A stretch of DNA of 64,000 nucleotides from Sporolactobacillus laevolacticus DSM 442 (GTDB lineage: Bacteria > Bacillota > Bacilli > Bacillales > Sporolactobacillaceae), in the NCBI RefSeq assembly GCF_000497245.1, contig NZ_AWTC01000014.1, positions 20,558 through 84,557 of the forward strand. Reading direction: 5' to 3'. A program made the translations under genes and the position numbers. The notes under the pieces were generated by a model that was not told the origin of the DNA, did no database searches, and saw nothing but the letters and a program-made list of their open reading frames with translations. Of this stretch, positions 36,693 through 46,411 are shown piece after piece (positions within the stretch are counted from its first letter, which is position 1; every line of letters begins with the position of its first letter).

Positions 36693-36935
36693 AACTCAAT
36701 CAGCCCGATTCTTGAAAAATTTAGGATATCCATTTTCTTTATACTTATACTTATTCTTATTCTACCCGAATTCGCTTAAAACCTCTAGAAATTGTGATAA
36801 TGAATCTGTTCATAGTTTTCTATTTAAACATGTTTTTCAGTCGGTAGATGCGATCGTTTTCTTATTTCACACATTGCTTTAGCATTGAATGGGCACACTA
36901 AGGTATATGAAAAAAGCTTGAGAGGTGCATAGATC

Positions 36936-37448
36936 ATGGCAAGGCGTAAAAAAAAGACAAGCGCAAAACCAAGTCAAAAACATGAATTTATAAAATCGTT
37001 AGGCCGCGCTGCAGTCACTGGAATTTTTGGCGGGGTGTTCTGGTCGGCAGCAGGTCTTGTGTGCCATTTATTGAATTTCAGCACTGTTGGTCCTTCTTTG
37101 CTGTTTGCGCCGCTTTCGTTTTGGAGTTGGAGAAATAACATGAGCGGGCAATTAATCGCTGTTGCGGTGATCGGTGTTTTATCCGTTATTATTGCTCTAA
37201 TCTATCTTCTCGCTCTGAGTAAACTTAAATCGATCTGGATTGCGATCGGATTTGGTCTTATGCTGTGGGGCTTTGTCTTCTTCCTCTTACAACCTTTTCT
37301 TAAAGGGCTTCCAAAACTAACTATGCTCGGATGGAACACACTTACCACAACCTTGTGCCTGTATGCTCTGTACGGATTATTCATCGGTTATTCAATATCT
37401 TTTGACATTGAGGAAAATTCAGGAACGAACACCTATTCAAATCAGTGA
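36936..37448 (+). CDS. yqhR: YqhR-family membrane protein
   Basis: The 170-aa protein has a basic N-terminus (MARRKKKTSAKPSQK) followed by four membrane segments at roughly residues 27-50, 70-92, 98-118 and 135-155. It is conserved among Bacilli, next to yqhQ, and has no known role. GAGAGGTGC precedes the ATG. The shikimate gene aroQ and the peptidase papA, which follow yqhR in B. subtilis, are not here. efp comes next. Confidence 0.8.
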   Translation: MARRKKKTSAKPSQKHEFIKSLGRAAVTGIFGGVFWSAAGLVCHLLNFSTVGPSLLFAPLSFWSWRNNMSGQLIAVAVIGVLSVIIALIYLLALSKLKSIWIAIGFGLMLWGFVFFLLQPFLKGLPKLTMLGWNTLTTTLCLYALYGLFIGYSISFDIEENSGTNTYSNQ

Positions 37449-37673
37449 TGCTGTGGTAAAATGGCTAAAGTGAATTTTGTCTGCGCACAGTTTCAACTAT
37501 GCGAGCGGAATCGACCATGTGAACATATGCATTTATTTCCTTTATTTTGGAAATAATGCTTTTTTCATGGGCGCTAGGATTATCGTTTCCAGGCATTGTT
37601 TTTTATTATTAATAGAGACAAGCGGGGGATGGTCCCCATATGCAGCATGTGGCGCATTTAAAGGAGGAAGCTT

Positions 37674-38231
37674 ATGATTTCTGTAAATGATTTTAAGACG
37701 GGTCTGACAATTGAAGTAGACGGAGACATCCTCTCTGTTATTGAGTTCCAACACGTTAAGCCGGGTAAAGGCGCGGCGTTTGTTCGTTCGAAACTAAGAA
37801 ATCTCCGTACCGGAGCCATTCAGGAAAAAACGTTCCGCGGCGGTGAAAAAGTGAATCCGGCTCGGATTGAGAACCGTAAAATGCAATATCTATACGCAAG
37901 TGGTTCTGCTTATACGTTTATGGATCTGGAATCCTACGAACAGATTGATTTAGATGCAAGCCAGATTACACAGCAATTGAACTTCCTGAAAGAAAACATG
38001 GAAGTCAATATCCAATCCTATCAGGGTGAAACACTTGGTGTAGCTTTACCAAACACAGTGGTTCTTGAAGTGTCTGAAACCGAACCGGGTATTAAAGGTG
38101 ATACTGCTTCCGGTGGATCTAAACCTGCAACGCTTGAAACGGGTTATGTTGTCAGCGTGCCGTTTTTCGTCAATGAAGGTGACAAGCTTGTGATCGATAC
38201 ACGTTCAGGACTTTATGTATCTCGTGCATGA
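37674..38231 (+). CDS. efp: Elongation factor P
   Basis: The 185-aa translation factor relieves ribosomes stalled at polyproline. It has the KOW-like N-domain with the modification loop [17 protein letters not shown] (tip lysine K32) and the two OB domains ending [24 protein letters not shown] lies 7 nt from ATG 37674. A terminator follows. Confidence 0.96.
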   Translation: MISVNDFKTGLTIEVDGDILSVIEFQHVKPGKGAAFVRSKLRNLRTGAIQEKTFRGGEKVNPARIENRKMQYLYASGSAYTFMDLESYEQIDLDASQITQQLNFLKENMEVNIQSYQGETLGVALPNTVVLEVSETEPGIKGDTASGGSKPATLETGYVVSVPFFVNEGDKLVIDTRSGLYVSRA

Positions 38232-38263
38232 TCATATGAACGTTTGAATTGAATAGAAACCTC

Positions 38264-38294
38264 AAAAGCAGCTTCTTAGGAGGCTGCTTTTTTG
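38264..38294 (+). terminator. Rho-independent terminator
   Basis: AAAAGCAGC pairs with GCTGCTTTT, then more T's, after efp. Confidence 0.8.
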
Positions 38295-38309
38295 TTGTCT
38301 ATGAAATAA

Positions 38310-38337
38310 GCATAATGCGTACAAGCCAGCATATATT
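38310..38337 (+). promoter_or_regulatory. Probable sigma-E promoter of spoIIIA operon
   Basis: GCATAAT (38310-38316), a 13-nt spacer and CATATATT (38330-38337) fit the mother-cell sigma-E pattern (about GMATATT, then CATACA-T). The operon is known to be sigma-E-dependent in B. subtilis. Confidence 0.6.
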
Positions 38338-38380
38338 TTGAGAAGAACCTGTTCAATTACATCAAGCCAAGGTGATTACG

Positions 38381-39334
38381 TTGAATCAAATCTTGCCTTA
38401 CTTACCTGAATCTTTTCAGCAATTTCTTCATCGGATGCCTGAAAATGACAGGAAAATGCTCGAGGAAATACGATGCCGAACAGAATGGCCGTTGGAACTC
38501 ATTGTATCCGGCCAAAAATGGATACCTGCGGATGATATGGAAATGCCAGTGTTTCATAAAGAACAGGCAAAGCAGATGCTTCAAAAGATAAGTAAGTACT
38601 CACTTTATACACTCGAAGAGGAATTAAAGCGCGGCTACGTGACTGTCCCTGGGGGGCACCGAATTGGCCTTGCCGGGCGTGTCATCACTGAACATGGACA
38701 TGTTCTTAGGTTGCGTGACGTGACATTCTTTAACATTCGGCTGGCGAAGCAGAAAATCGGTGCAGCTCTGCCCCTTGTTCCGTATTTGTATAACAGACAG
38801 CGTTGGCTCAATACACTTCTGATCGGTGCTCCACAAACAGGAAAAACGACAATGCTTCGAGATATGGCGCGACTGATCAGTGAAGGAATTCCGGATCGCT
38901 ATATTAGCTCTAGAAAGACGGCAATTGTTGATGAACGATCAGAAATTGCCGGATGTGTTGATGGTGTTCCGCAAAACCGGTTGGGAATGAGGACCGATGT
39001 CATGGATGCTTGTCCGAAAGCCGAAGGGATGATGATGATGATCCGCTCAATGAGTCCCGAAGTCATGGTTGTTGATGAAATCGGCGGTAGTGAGGATACA
39101 GCTGCGCTATTTGAAGCATTGAATGCCGGGGTGACAGTCATGGCGACCGCTCATGGATTCACTTTTGATCAATTGTCTCATCGTCCATCGATTCGCCCTT
39201 TAATTGATGCGCAACTGTTCGATCGTTATGTTATTCTTTCCCGACGACTTTTTTCAAATAAAGCAGGCTGCCGCTTAACTATATTGGACCAACTGGGGCG
39301 GAAAATGACTGCAACAGAGGGGATTTGGCATTGA
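38381..39334 (+). CDS. spoIIIAA: Stage III sporulation protein AA, ATPase
   Basis: This 317-aa traffic-ATPase-like protein has Walker A GAPQTGKTTMLRDM near residue 150 and Walker B VMVVDEIGG near 232. In the mother cell it belongs to the SpoIIIA-SpoIIQ channel joining mother cell and forespore. TTG 38381 is chosen because AAGGTGAT lies 4-10 nt upstream and homologues start MNxI. A GTG at 38372 falls inside the SD. Confidence 0.93.
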   Translation: MNQILPYLPESFQQFLHRMPENDRKMLEEIRCRTEWPLELIVSGQKWIPADDMEMPVFHKEQAKQMLQKISKYSLYTLEEELKRGYVTVPGGHRIGLAGRVITEHGHVLRLRDVTFFNIRLAKQKIGAALPLVPYLYNRQRWLNTLLIGAPQTGKTTMLRDMARLISEGIPDRYISSRKTAIVDERSEIAGCVDGVPQNRLGMRTDVMDACPKAEGMMMMIRSMSPEVMVVDEIGGSEDTAALFEALNAGVTVMATAHGFTFDQLSHRPSIRPLIDAQLFDRYVILSRRLFSNKAGCRLTILDQLGRKMTATEGIWH

Positions 39335-39846
39335 TTAAACTGGTAGGCTCACTCATCATTTTGTTCGCGTCGACCGCTGCAGGAATGATGCTTGCCCGGC
39401 AGTACCGCGACAGACCTAGAGAGATTCGCCAATGGCGGTCAGCCCTTCAGTCGATTGAAGCGGAGATTGTATATGGCAGAGTACCTGTGGATCAAATGGC
39501 TGCTGATCTTTCAAAACAATTTCCCATGCCGCTATCAAAATTTTTTCAGTTGCTTCACGAACAATTACGTGGTGAAGGACTGCCTCTACAAATTGCTTGG
39601 TCAACTTCTATTGAACATTTCTGGCCAAGAACAGCGTTGAAGCGGCCGGAAAAGGAAATTTTGCTGCAATTTGGAACAACGCTTGGAACAGAGGATGCGG
39701 AAAATCAGAAGAAGCATATTCAGCTAGCGTTAGCGCATCTGGAACGTGAGGAGAACGATGCACGGCAATCTCAAAAGGCGAATGAGAAAATGCTGAGAAG
39801 TCTCGGATTCCTGGCTGGCGTGCTGTTCATTCTTCTGTTCATATAA
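39331..39846 (+). CDS. spoIIIAB: Stage III sporulation protein AB
   Basis: The 171-aa GspF-like protein has one N-terminal membrane helix, a cytosolic helical bundle and a C-terminal membrane helix (LRSLGFLAGVLFILLFI). TTG 39331 overlaps the spoIIIAA stop and lies 8 nt after GAGGGG. It is part of the feeding-tube channel of the engulfed forespore. Confidence 0.9.
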   Translation: MIKLVGSLIILFASTAAGMMLARQYRDRPREIRQWRSALQSIEAEIVYGRVPVDQMAADLSKQFPMPLSKFFQLLHEQLRGEGLPLQIAWSTSIEHFWPRTALKRPEKEILLQFGTTLGTEDAENQKKHIQLALAHLEREENDARQSQKANEKMLRSLGFLAGVLFILLFI

Positions 39847-39892
39847 AAGATTATTCGGACCTGTTTGTTGCGAGAGAGAGGAGGGAGTCCCG

Positions 39893-40096
39893 ATGTCACT
39901 GGATGTGAACACGATCTTTCAAATAGCGGGAATCGGTATCATCGTCGCTATGATCCAAACGGTCCTGAAACAGATGGGAAAGGACGATTGGGCACAGTGG
40001 GTCACTTTAATTGGATTTATTGTGATTTTATATATGGCGGCTACGCTAATTGATGATCTCTTTGAGAAAATACGTCAAGTATTTCTCTATATGTAG
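39893..40096 (+). CDS. spoIIIAC: Stage III sporulation protein AC
   Basis: This is a 67-aa protein with two membrane helices, of standard SpoIIIAC length and sequence (IFQIAGIGIIVAMIQTVLKQMGKDD). AGGAGG precedes ATG 39893. spoIIIAD follows after 14 nt. Confidence 0.93.
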   Translation: MSLDVNTIFQIAGIGIIVAMIQTVLKQMGKDDWAQWVTLIGFIVILYMAATLIDDLFEKIRQVFLYM

Positions 40097-40110
40097 TGAG
40101 GGACTGGCCT

Positions 40111-40512
40111 ATGGATATCCTTCAAATTGTCGGTCTGGGACTCGCCGTTACCTTTCTCGCACTCATTTTAAAAGAGAAAAATCAGGTGTTCGCTTTGCTT
40201 GTTTCGCTAGTTGCCGGCATTTTCATTTTACTGATGATGGTTGATCAGATTCGTCTCGTGATGGACATGCTGAAAAACATGGCGCAAAACGCTCACTTGA
40301 ACAACATGTATGTTGCAACGATTCTAAAAATAATCGGCATTGCTTATATTTCGGAATTTGGTGCTCAGATCGCCAAGGATGCTGGACAAGGCTCAATGGC
40401 TGGGAAAATAGAGCTTGCAGGCAAACTGATTATACTTGTTATGGCCATCCCAATTCTAACAGCAATCGTTGATACAATTATGAATCTAATGCCGCAAATA
40501 GGAGGAGGTTAA
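40111..40512 (+). CDS. spoIIIAD: Stage III sporulation protein AD
   Basis: The 133-aa protein has four membrane helices, opening MDILQIVGLGLAVTFLALILKEK and ending with IELAGKLIILVMAIPILTAIVDTI. Together with AC and AE it forms the membrane part of the channel. ATG 40111 follows GTGAGGGAC. The next gene begins 2 nt later. Confidence 0.93.
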   Translation: MDILQIVGLGLAVTFLALILKEKNQVFALLVSLVAGIFILLMMVDQIRLVMDMLKNMAQNAHLNNMYVATILKIIGIAYISEFGAQIAKDAGQGSMAGKIELAGKLIILVMAIPILTAIVDTIMNLMPQIGGG

Positions 40513-40513
40513 A

Positions 40514-41713
40514 ATGGCGGATAGTCTGATTTCACAACGATTTCGCATACTCATGTTTGCAATCTTTGCCGCTTTGCTCATATTAAGCGCGGACAAGCCG
40601 GCAATGGCCGCAGAACCAAAGAGCACAGTTGATCAGTGGTCCGACAAGCAGCTGGATAAGATTGATACTGATCAGATCGAAGCGTACTGGAATAAAGTCG
40701 TCACCGATTATAAGGGCTTTCTACCCGAGACTCAGCCCGATTTCAAAAGTTTTGTTCATTCAAACAAACAGGGATTCTTCAAGAAACTGATTAATGGTCT
40801 TCTGCATTATTTCCTTAATGAACTTGTGGTCAGTAGTAAATTACTGGGTACATTAATTTTGCTAACCGTTTTTTCAACACTGCTTCAGACTATCCAATCC
40901 GCATTTGAACACAAAGCTGTATCTAAAGTGGCTTACATCGTTGTCACACTTGTGCTAATGATCCTACTCCTGAACAGCTTTCGGCTTGCCATCAATTATA
41001 CTAATGATACAGTGAGCGCGATGAGCCATTTTCTTATCGCTCTCATACCGCTAATATTTGCATTAACCGCTGCAACCGGCGGAATGGCTTCAGTTGCTTT
41101 CTTCCACCCTTTGGTGATTTTTCTTGTGAACGCATCCGGCTGGCTGATATCCTCATTTGTATTACCTCTGCTCCTCATGTCCGCATTATTGGCGATTGTG
41201 AGTACTTTATCGGATCATTACAAACTGACGAGGCTTAGTGAATTGATGAAAAATGTTGCGCTGTTTACTCTTGCAGGCTTTTTTGCCATATTTCTCGGTG
41301 TGATCTCCGTGCAAGGTGCTGCTACCTCCATTTCAGATGGCCTGATGGTCAAATCCGCTAAATTTTTCACCGGAAATTTTATTCCGGTTGTCGGCAGAAT
41401 GTTTACTGAAGCTGCAGATACGGTCATGGGCGCATCTGTCCTATTAAAGAACACGATCGGCATTGCGGGACTGCTGATCCTCATTTGCATTACCCTTTTT
41501 CCGCTCCTTAAAATTCTGTCGCTCGCGTTTATCTACAATCTAGCTGCCGCGATTTTACAGCCTCTCGGCAGCGGACCTGTGATTGATTGTCTCGTTATTA
41601 TGGCAAAAAGCATTTTCTATCTCTTTGCATCACTGGCTGTTGTATCACTGATGTTTTTTCTGGCTCTGACGATTATCATCGCTTCCGGTAATCTTTCACT
41701 GATGGTGCGATAG
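40514..41713 (+). CDS. spoIIIAE: Stage III sporulation protein AE
   Basis: The 399-aa polytopic membrane protein has a signal-like N-terminus (residues 1-32), an extracytoplasmic segment and about eight membrane helices. GGAGGAGG ends next to ATG 40514. It is the largest membrane component of the SpoIIIA channel. Confidence 0.93.
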   Translation: MADSLISQRFRILMFAIFAALLILSADKPAMAAEPKSTVDQWSDKQLDKIDTDQIEAYWNKVVTDYKGFLPETQPDFKSFVHSNKQGFFKKLINGLLHYFLNELVVSSKLLGTLILLTVFSTLLQTIQSAFEHKAVSKVAYIVVTLVLMILLLNSFRLAINYTNDTVSAMSHFLIALIPLIFALTAATGGMASVAFFHPLVIFLVNASGWLISSFVLPLLLMSALLAIVSTLSDHYKLTRLSELMKNVALFTLAGFFAIFLGVISVQGAATSISDGLMVKSAKFFTGNFIPVVGRMFTEAADTVMGASVLLKNTIGIAGLLILICITLFPLLKILSLAFIYNLAAAILQPLGSGPVIDCLVIMAKSIFYLFASLAVVSLMFFLALTIIIASGNLSLMVR

Positions 41714-41726
41714 GGGAGGCATAATC

Positions 41727-42359
41727 GTGAGTTATCTTGTTCATTGGGTTTCTGAAATTGTCTTGATTGTGCTTTTCGCTGTGATTTTGGAATTATTAGT
41801 GCCTACCGGCGTATTCCAGAAATATATTAAATTTGTCATTGGCCTCGTTCTAATTGTTGCGCTGATGGATCCGGTTATCAGACTTCTTCAGGTTGATCCG
41901 GACAGCCTGCTCAAAGGCGTCATCACCGATCAAAACAACACGTCAATAAAAAGCGAGACAGCTCGTCAAAAAAATGAAATAGAAAAGGCACAAGCCGCAT
42001 ATATTCAAGAACAAGTGGCTGTCCACATGAAAAATCAGGTGAAGGAGGAGTTGAATGAACAATACGGATTACAAATTACGCATCTGGCATTATCCGCAAA
42101 CCAAACCAGCCAGCAGGAACTGTCCGTTGACAAAGTCACTGTTAATCTTGAAAAAACAACGCGCAACCATCGCGATCAAGAATCCGGAATTCGGACCATT
42201 CAACCCGTTAAAAATGTATCGGTCAACATAGAGAAAGATGGAGAGCAGAAGAAAACGGTGCAAGAATCCAATGAGATGAAGACGGTCCGATCCTTCCTTG
42301 CGAAACGGTGGGAACTCAATAAGAGCCTCATCTCAGTACACTTGGAGGGAGGGGGATAA
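41727..42359 (+). CDS. spoIIIAF: Stage III sporulation protein AF
   Basis: The 210-aa protein has two N-terminal membrane helices (residues about 8-26 and 33-52) and a ring-building motif domain in the intermembrane space. GTG 41727 follows GGGAGG. Confidence 0.9.
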   Translation: MSYLVHWVSEIVLIVLFAVILELLVPTGVFQKYIKFVIGLVLIVALMDPVIRLLQVDPDSLLKGVITDQNNTSIKSETARQKNEIEKAQAAYIQEQVAVHMKNQVKEELNEQYGLQITHLALSANQTSQQELSVDKVTVNLEKTTRNHRDQESGIRTIQPVKNVSVNIEKDGEQKKTVQESNEMKTVRSFLAKRWELNKSLISVHLEGGG

Positions 42360-42363
42360 ACCC

Positions 42364-43026
42364 GTGAGGCGATGGATTGAATTCTTCAAGCACATAATCT
42401 TTGGTGGACGGGATAAGGACGGGCAACCGGTTAAAAATGTAAAAAGCACTTTGTTTAAGCTTGTGGCGCTTGCACTCATTGGCGTCGCACTCCTTGCTGG
42501 AAATCGTTTCTTTTCTGGCAATTCACAGGATCATAAACCGACGGCTCGACAGGTGTTCAGTAACAACGACTCAAAGAATCTGTCAGATATAAAATCAAAT
42601 ATCGGAAATAATTCCATGACCTCGATTGAGAAATATGAATCCTATGTCAATCAGAATTTGAAAAATATACTGGAACAGATTCAAGGAGTTTCGGATGTCT
42701 CAGTCATGGTGACTTTTGCATCGACGGAGAAAAAAATTTACCAAAACAATGTCAAAACGCAGGACAACCAAACGAGCGAGACTGATCAGAAAGGCGGCAA
42801 GCGTGAAGTCAATCAACGTAATGAAGATTCAGAAGTCGTTATGATTGATCAAAATGGTAATAAGGTCCCTGTTGTAATCGGCAAAGAGCAGCCAACAGTT
42901 CGAGGTGTGATTGTCGTCGCCAAGGGTGCAGACCAACCGACTACAAAAGTTCAGGTGATGGAAGCAGTTTCAACTGTTTTGGACATCCCTACTTATAAAG
43001 TTAAAGTCTTAGAGAAGAATGAATGA
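42364..43026 (+). CDS. spoIIIAG: Stage III sporulation protein AG
   Basis: The 220-aa protein has one membrane helix (about residues 35-52) and a ring-building domain (about 90-220, with ILEQIQGVSDVSVMVTFAS). It forms the large ring between the two sporulation membranes. GTG 42364 lies after GGAGGGAGGGGG. A frame extending back to 42298 overlaps spoIIIAF and is not used. Confidence 0.92.
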   Translation: MRRWIEFFKHIIFGGRDKDGQPVKNVKSTLFKLVALALIGVALLAGNRFFSGNSQDHKPTARQVFSNNDSKNLSDIKSNIGNNSMTSIEKYESYVNQNLKNILEQIQGVSDVSVMVTFASTEKKIYQNNVKTQDNQTSETDQKGGKREVNQRNEDSEVVMIDQNGNKVPVVIGKEQPTVRGVIVVAKGADQPTTKVQVMEAVSTVLDIPTYKVKVLEKNE

Positions 43027-43039
43027 GGAGGCTTTTATC

Positions 43040-43573
43040 ATGATAAAGAAACAGACCGTATGGTTATTGACTATGCTTAGCTTAATTGTTGTATTGTCGG
43101 TATACGCATTATCAACCCCAGGCCATTCTTCAGATCAGGCATCGCAGCCGACTGCCGATAAGGCGAAACCTGTTGCGGCAGATGTGAAAAATGGCAAATC
43201 TGTAACTGCGAGTGCAGCGGAAACGAAGCTGGCAGATATTGAACTCAGCAAAGATGAAGAGAGGGCGCAGCTCGAAAAGAAGTATGAAGGAGTAATCGCT
43301 TCAGGAAAGAGCTCGGCGAAAGAGGTTAGCGCGGCTTACGATAACATTGCGTCGTTGAAGACAATTGCTGATAATGAGACCATGCTTGAAGATGTGATTC
43401 AATCTAAAGGTTTTAAAAACAGTGTGGTAAAAACAAGCGGCGATCAAGTCCAGATCTTTGTTGATTCCAAGAAATTATCAGATCAACAGGCAAATCAGCT
43501 GATTCAGCTGGCTAATGAATATTTAGGAACAGGAAGAATTGTCAGTGTAACCTATGCATTAAATCAAAAGTGA
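43040..43573 (+). CDS. spoIIIAH: Stage III sporulation protein AH
   Basis: The 177-aa protein has an N-terminal membrane anchor (MIKKQTVWLLTMLSLIVVLSVYALS) and a YscJ/FliF-like C-terminal domain that binds forespore SpoIIQ. ATG 43040 follows GAGGAGG. It is the last gene of the operon. Confidence 0.93.
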   Translation: MIKKQTVWLLTMLSLIVVLSVYALSTPGHSSDQASQPTADKAKPVAADVKNGKSVTASAAETKLADIELSKDEERAQLEKKYEGVIASGKSSAKEVSAAYDNIASLKTIADNETMLEDVIQSKGFKNSVVKTSGDQVQIFVDSKKLSDQQANQLIQLANEYLGTGRIVSVTYALNQK

Positions 43574-43840
43574 AAAGAAATCATGATTTTTTGAAGATTT
43601 TTTGAACAAAATTAGGTAGAATAGAAACTGTTGCGATTGCCCGCGGCAGTTTTTTTGTATGTCATCCGGAACATAATGGACAATCAGTTCGTATGACTAA
43701 ATGGATATCTTTTCCGGAAGAAAATAATCGAATAAATACATGCCCGCTTTACGGACTTGAGTTCGTCATCATATTCAGGCATTATAAAGATGATATGCTA
43801 TAATTAAGATGAAAGCGGATGGGACAAGGGAGTGCTGGAT

Positions 43841-44326
43841 TTGTTAAGTATTGAAGACATTAAAGCATTAATAAAGGAGATGGACACATCTTCACTCAGC
43901 GAACTGAAGTTTGAATCAGATGATACAAAAATCACGTTGAGAAAAGCCTCTGCGCTGGCAAATAAAGCCATCATTCAGGCCGTACCGCAAACCACGGGGA
44001 TTCAGGCACCGGTTGCTCAGGCAGCTGTTCAGGCAAGCGTGCCTGCAGGCGATGCCGCCTCAGCTGAGAAAACGGAAGATGCATCCTTGCATAAAATTAC
44101 TGCACCTATGGTGGGCACTTTCTATTCTTCTTCATCGCCTGATACCGAGGCATTTGTGTCTAAAGGTTCCAAAGTTGACAACAAAACAGTCGTATGTATC
44201 GTCGAAGCGATGAAGCTGTTCAATGAGATTGAAGCAGAATGCAAGGGGACGATTGTCGATATTCTTGCTGAGGACGGACAGCTTGTTGAATACGGCCAGC
44301 CACTATTTCTGGTTAAGGAAGATTAA
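43841..44326 (+). CDS. accB: Biotin carboxyl carrier protein of acetyl-CoA carboxylase
   Basis: This 161-aa BCCP has an N-terminal helical region, a Pro/Ala-rich linker and a biotinyl domain with the biotin lysine in VEAMKLFNEIEAE. It carries CO2 for malonyl-CoA synthesis, the first step of fatty acid synthesis. TTG 43841 lies 8 nt after AAGGGAG and gives MLSIEDIKALIKEMD, like BCCPs elsewhere. The GTG at 43832 overlaps the SD. accC follows after 14 nt. Confidence 0.93.
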   Translation: MLSIEDIKALIKEMDTSSLSELKFESDDTKITLRKASALANKAIIQAVPQTTGIQAPVAQAAVQASVPAGDAASAEKTEDASLHKITAPMVGTFYSSSSPDTEAFVSKGSKVDNKTVVCIVEAMKLFNEIEAECKGTIVDILAEDGQLVEYGQPLFLVKED

Positions 44327-44340
44327 GGGGTTCGTTATCA

Positions 44341-45693
44341 ATGATAAAAAAAGTTTTAGTTGCAAATAGAGGAGAAATCGCGGTTAGAATTATCCGTGCT
44401 TGTAAAGAATTGAACATAGAATCCGTTGCGGTGTATTCTCAGGCGGATAAAGATTCATTGCATGTCCAGTTAGCCGATGAGGCCTATTGCATTGGCCCGA
44501 ATGCTCCGAAGGACAGCTATCTAAGCTATACGAATATGATCAGTGTAGCAACGCTGACAGGTTGCGATGCGGTGCACCCAGGGTACGGATTTTTATCTGA
44601 GAATGCTGATTTTGCTGAGATGTGCGAGGAATGTAATCTAATCTTTATTGGTCCCTCTTCCCAAGCCATCAGCAAGATGGGAATTAAGGACATTGCGAAG
44701 CAAACGATGAAGAATGCGAATGTTCCTGTTGTTCCCGGATCGAACGGCATTATCGAAAGTGTAGAAGATGGTGTTCAAATTGCGAATGATATTGGTTATC
44801 CGGTTCTGATCAAAGCGACAGCCGGAGGCGGCGGAAAAGGGATTCGCGTGGCGAATGATGAACAGGAACTTCGCCATGGCATCACCATTACTCAGCAAGA
44901 AGCAGACACGTCTTTTGGCAATTCTGGCGTTTATATTGAAAAATATATCGAAGATTTCCGCCATGTAGAAATTCAAGTACTTGCTGATACACACGGCAAT
45001 ATTATTCATCTTGGGGAACGGGATTGCACGATTCAGAGACGGCTTCAAAAATTGCTCGAAGAGTCGCCATCACCTGGGCTGAGTGAAGCAAAACGTCATG
45101 AAATGGGCATGGCGGCTGTGCGGGCAGCTCGTGCTGTCGATTATAGAGGCGCAGGAACGATTGAATTTATTTATGAACCCAACGGCTCGTTCTATTTTAT
45201 GGAAATGAATACAAGAATTCAAGTCGAACATGGGGTGACTGAATACGTTACTGGACTTGACCTTGTAAAAGAACAGCTTCGAATTGCATCTGGAGAACCG
45301 CTGTCTGTATCTCAGGAAGATGTTCAATTACACGGGCATGCCATTGAATGCAGAATTAACGCTGAAGATCCGAACAAGAATTTTATGCCTGCCTGCGGAC
45401 GCGTAGAAACTTACCTTGCACCAGGCGGACCGGGTGTCCGGATTGATTCGGCGGTTTATCAAGGCTACTTTATTCCTCCGTACTATGATTCCATGGTAGC
45501 AAAGGTAATCACGTACGGAAAAACAAGAGAAGATGCCATTGCGACAATGCAGCGCGCACTTGACGAATATGTTATTGAAGGCATAAAAACAACAATTCCT
45601 TTCCATCTTCGTCTGCTGCAGCATCCGGTATTTAAAAGCGGCAAGTTTAATACAAAGTTTTTGAAAAAGTATCCACTTAACGAGCAAAGCTAA
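44341..45693 (+). CDS. accC: Biotin carboxylase
   Basis: The 450-aa ATP-grasp enzyme carboxylates biotin on AccB. Visible are MIKKVLVANRGEIAVRIIRACKEL, VHPGYGFLSENADFA, the glycine-rich IKATAGGGGKGIRV, and FMEMNTRIQVEHGVTE. The last is usually IQVEHPVTE, so a glycine replaces the conserved proline. It forms an operon with accB and precedes yqhY. Confidence 0.96.
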   Translation: MIKKVLVANRGEIAVRIIRACKELNIESVAVYSQADKDSLHVQLADEAYCIGPNAPKDSYLSYTNMISVATLTGCDAVHPGYGFLSENADFAEMCEECNLIFIGPSSQAISKMGIKDIAKQTMKNANVPVVPGSNGIIESVEDGVQIANDIGYPVLIKATAGGGGKGIRVANDEQELRHGITITQQEADTSFGNSGVYIEKYIEDFRHVEIQVLADTHGNIIHLGERDCTIQRRLQKLLEESPSPGLSEAKRHEMGMAAVRAARAVDYRGAGTIEFIYEPNGSFYFMEMNTRIQVEHGVTEYVTGLDLVKEQLRIASGEPLSVSQEDVQLHGHAIECRINAEDPNKNFMPACGRVETYLAPGGPGVRIDSAVYQGYFIPPYYDSMVAKVITYGKTREDAIATMQRALDEYVIEGIKTTIPFHLRLLQHPVFKSGKFNTKFLKKYPLNEQS

Positions 45694-45712
45694 TCATGGA
45701 GGTGTGACAATC

Positions 45713-46120
45713 ATGCCGGAAAACGAAAATCGAACGATTGAGGTTGAAGAGCTGCAGGAGGATCTAGGCAGAATTGAAATTTCTCCTGAAGTGATCGAAG
45801 TGATTGCGAGTCTTGCGGCTGTCGAGGTTGTCGGGGTTGGTGATATGCATGGCAATTTTGCTTCAGGAATGGTCGAAAAACTTGGCGGCCGGAACTATCG
45901 GAAGGGCGTCAAGGTGGATTTGACTGAGGAAGGCATTAACATCGATGTTCAGCTGACTATGAATTATGGTGTTTCTATTCCTGAAGTGGCTGAGAAGGTT
46001 CAGGATAATATTGCTCAGGCATTGAAAAGGATGACGGCGCTTGATGCCCATGAAATCAATGTTCATGTTGTCGGTGTCCGCTTTGAAAATAAAGAAAAAA
46101 CCATTTCCGAGTTTGATTGA
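45713..46120 (+). CDS. yqhY: Asp23-family protein YqhY
   Basis: The 135-aa Asp23/DUF322 protein has GRIEISPEVIEVIASLAAVEVVGV and the terminal VNVHVVGVRFENK-type strand. In Bacillus it lies after accBC and helps keep acetyl-CoA carboxylase activity in check. GGAGGTG lies 8 nt upstream of ATG 45713. The GTG at 45704 is within the SD. Confidence 0.9.
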   Translation: MPENENRTIEVEELQEDLGRIEISPEVIEVIASLAAVEVVGVGDMHGNFASGMVEKLGGRNYRKGVKVDLTEEGINIDVQLTMNYGVSIPEVAEKVQDNIAQALKRMTALDAHEINVHVVGVRFENKEKTISEFD

Positions 46121-46190
46121 GAAGCAAAGGGGCAAAGATTTCCCTTTGCTTCTTTCCGTGTCTTATGTGTGCGGGTTCTATATAAGAGGG

Positions 46191-46334
46191 TGTTCGAAAA
46201 GTCCGGGAAAAATTACCGGCGAATCTCTGCGTCAGCTTGCTTCTCCGCTCCTCACGTATTATTTGTATACGTTCCGGTGCTTAAAGCTACGCTTCCTTGA
46301 CCTTCTTGGTCCTTTTTGTCCTCCTTTTCGAACA
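46191..46334. mobile_element. MITE-like element, 144 bp
   Basis: The perfect terminal inverted repeats TGTTCGAAAAG (46191-46201) and CTTTTCGAACA (46324-46334) bound a 144-bp non-coding segment between yqhY and nusB. No transposase is present. The size, terminal repeats and intergenic place fit a miniature element. No second copy is seen in this window. Confidence 0.6.
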
Positions 46335-46411
46335 GAATCTTTAACTGAACAAAGCGCATTAATCTCCAAACGTAATGGTTTATGAGAACGTGTAACGAAA
46401 GGGAGTCAGTG

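Noticed and set aside
43620..43655. Terminator after spoIIIAH
   Set aside because: AACTG/CAGTT with a weak GC extension before T's is possible, but the stem is broken, so it was not called.
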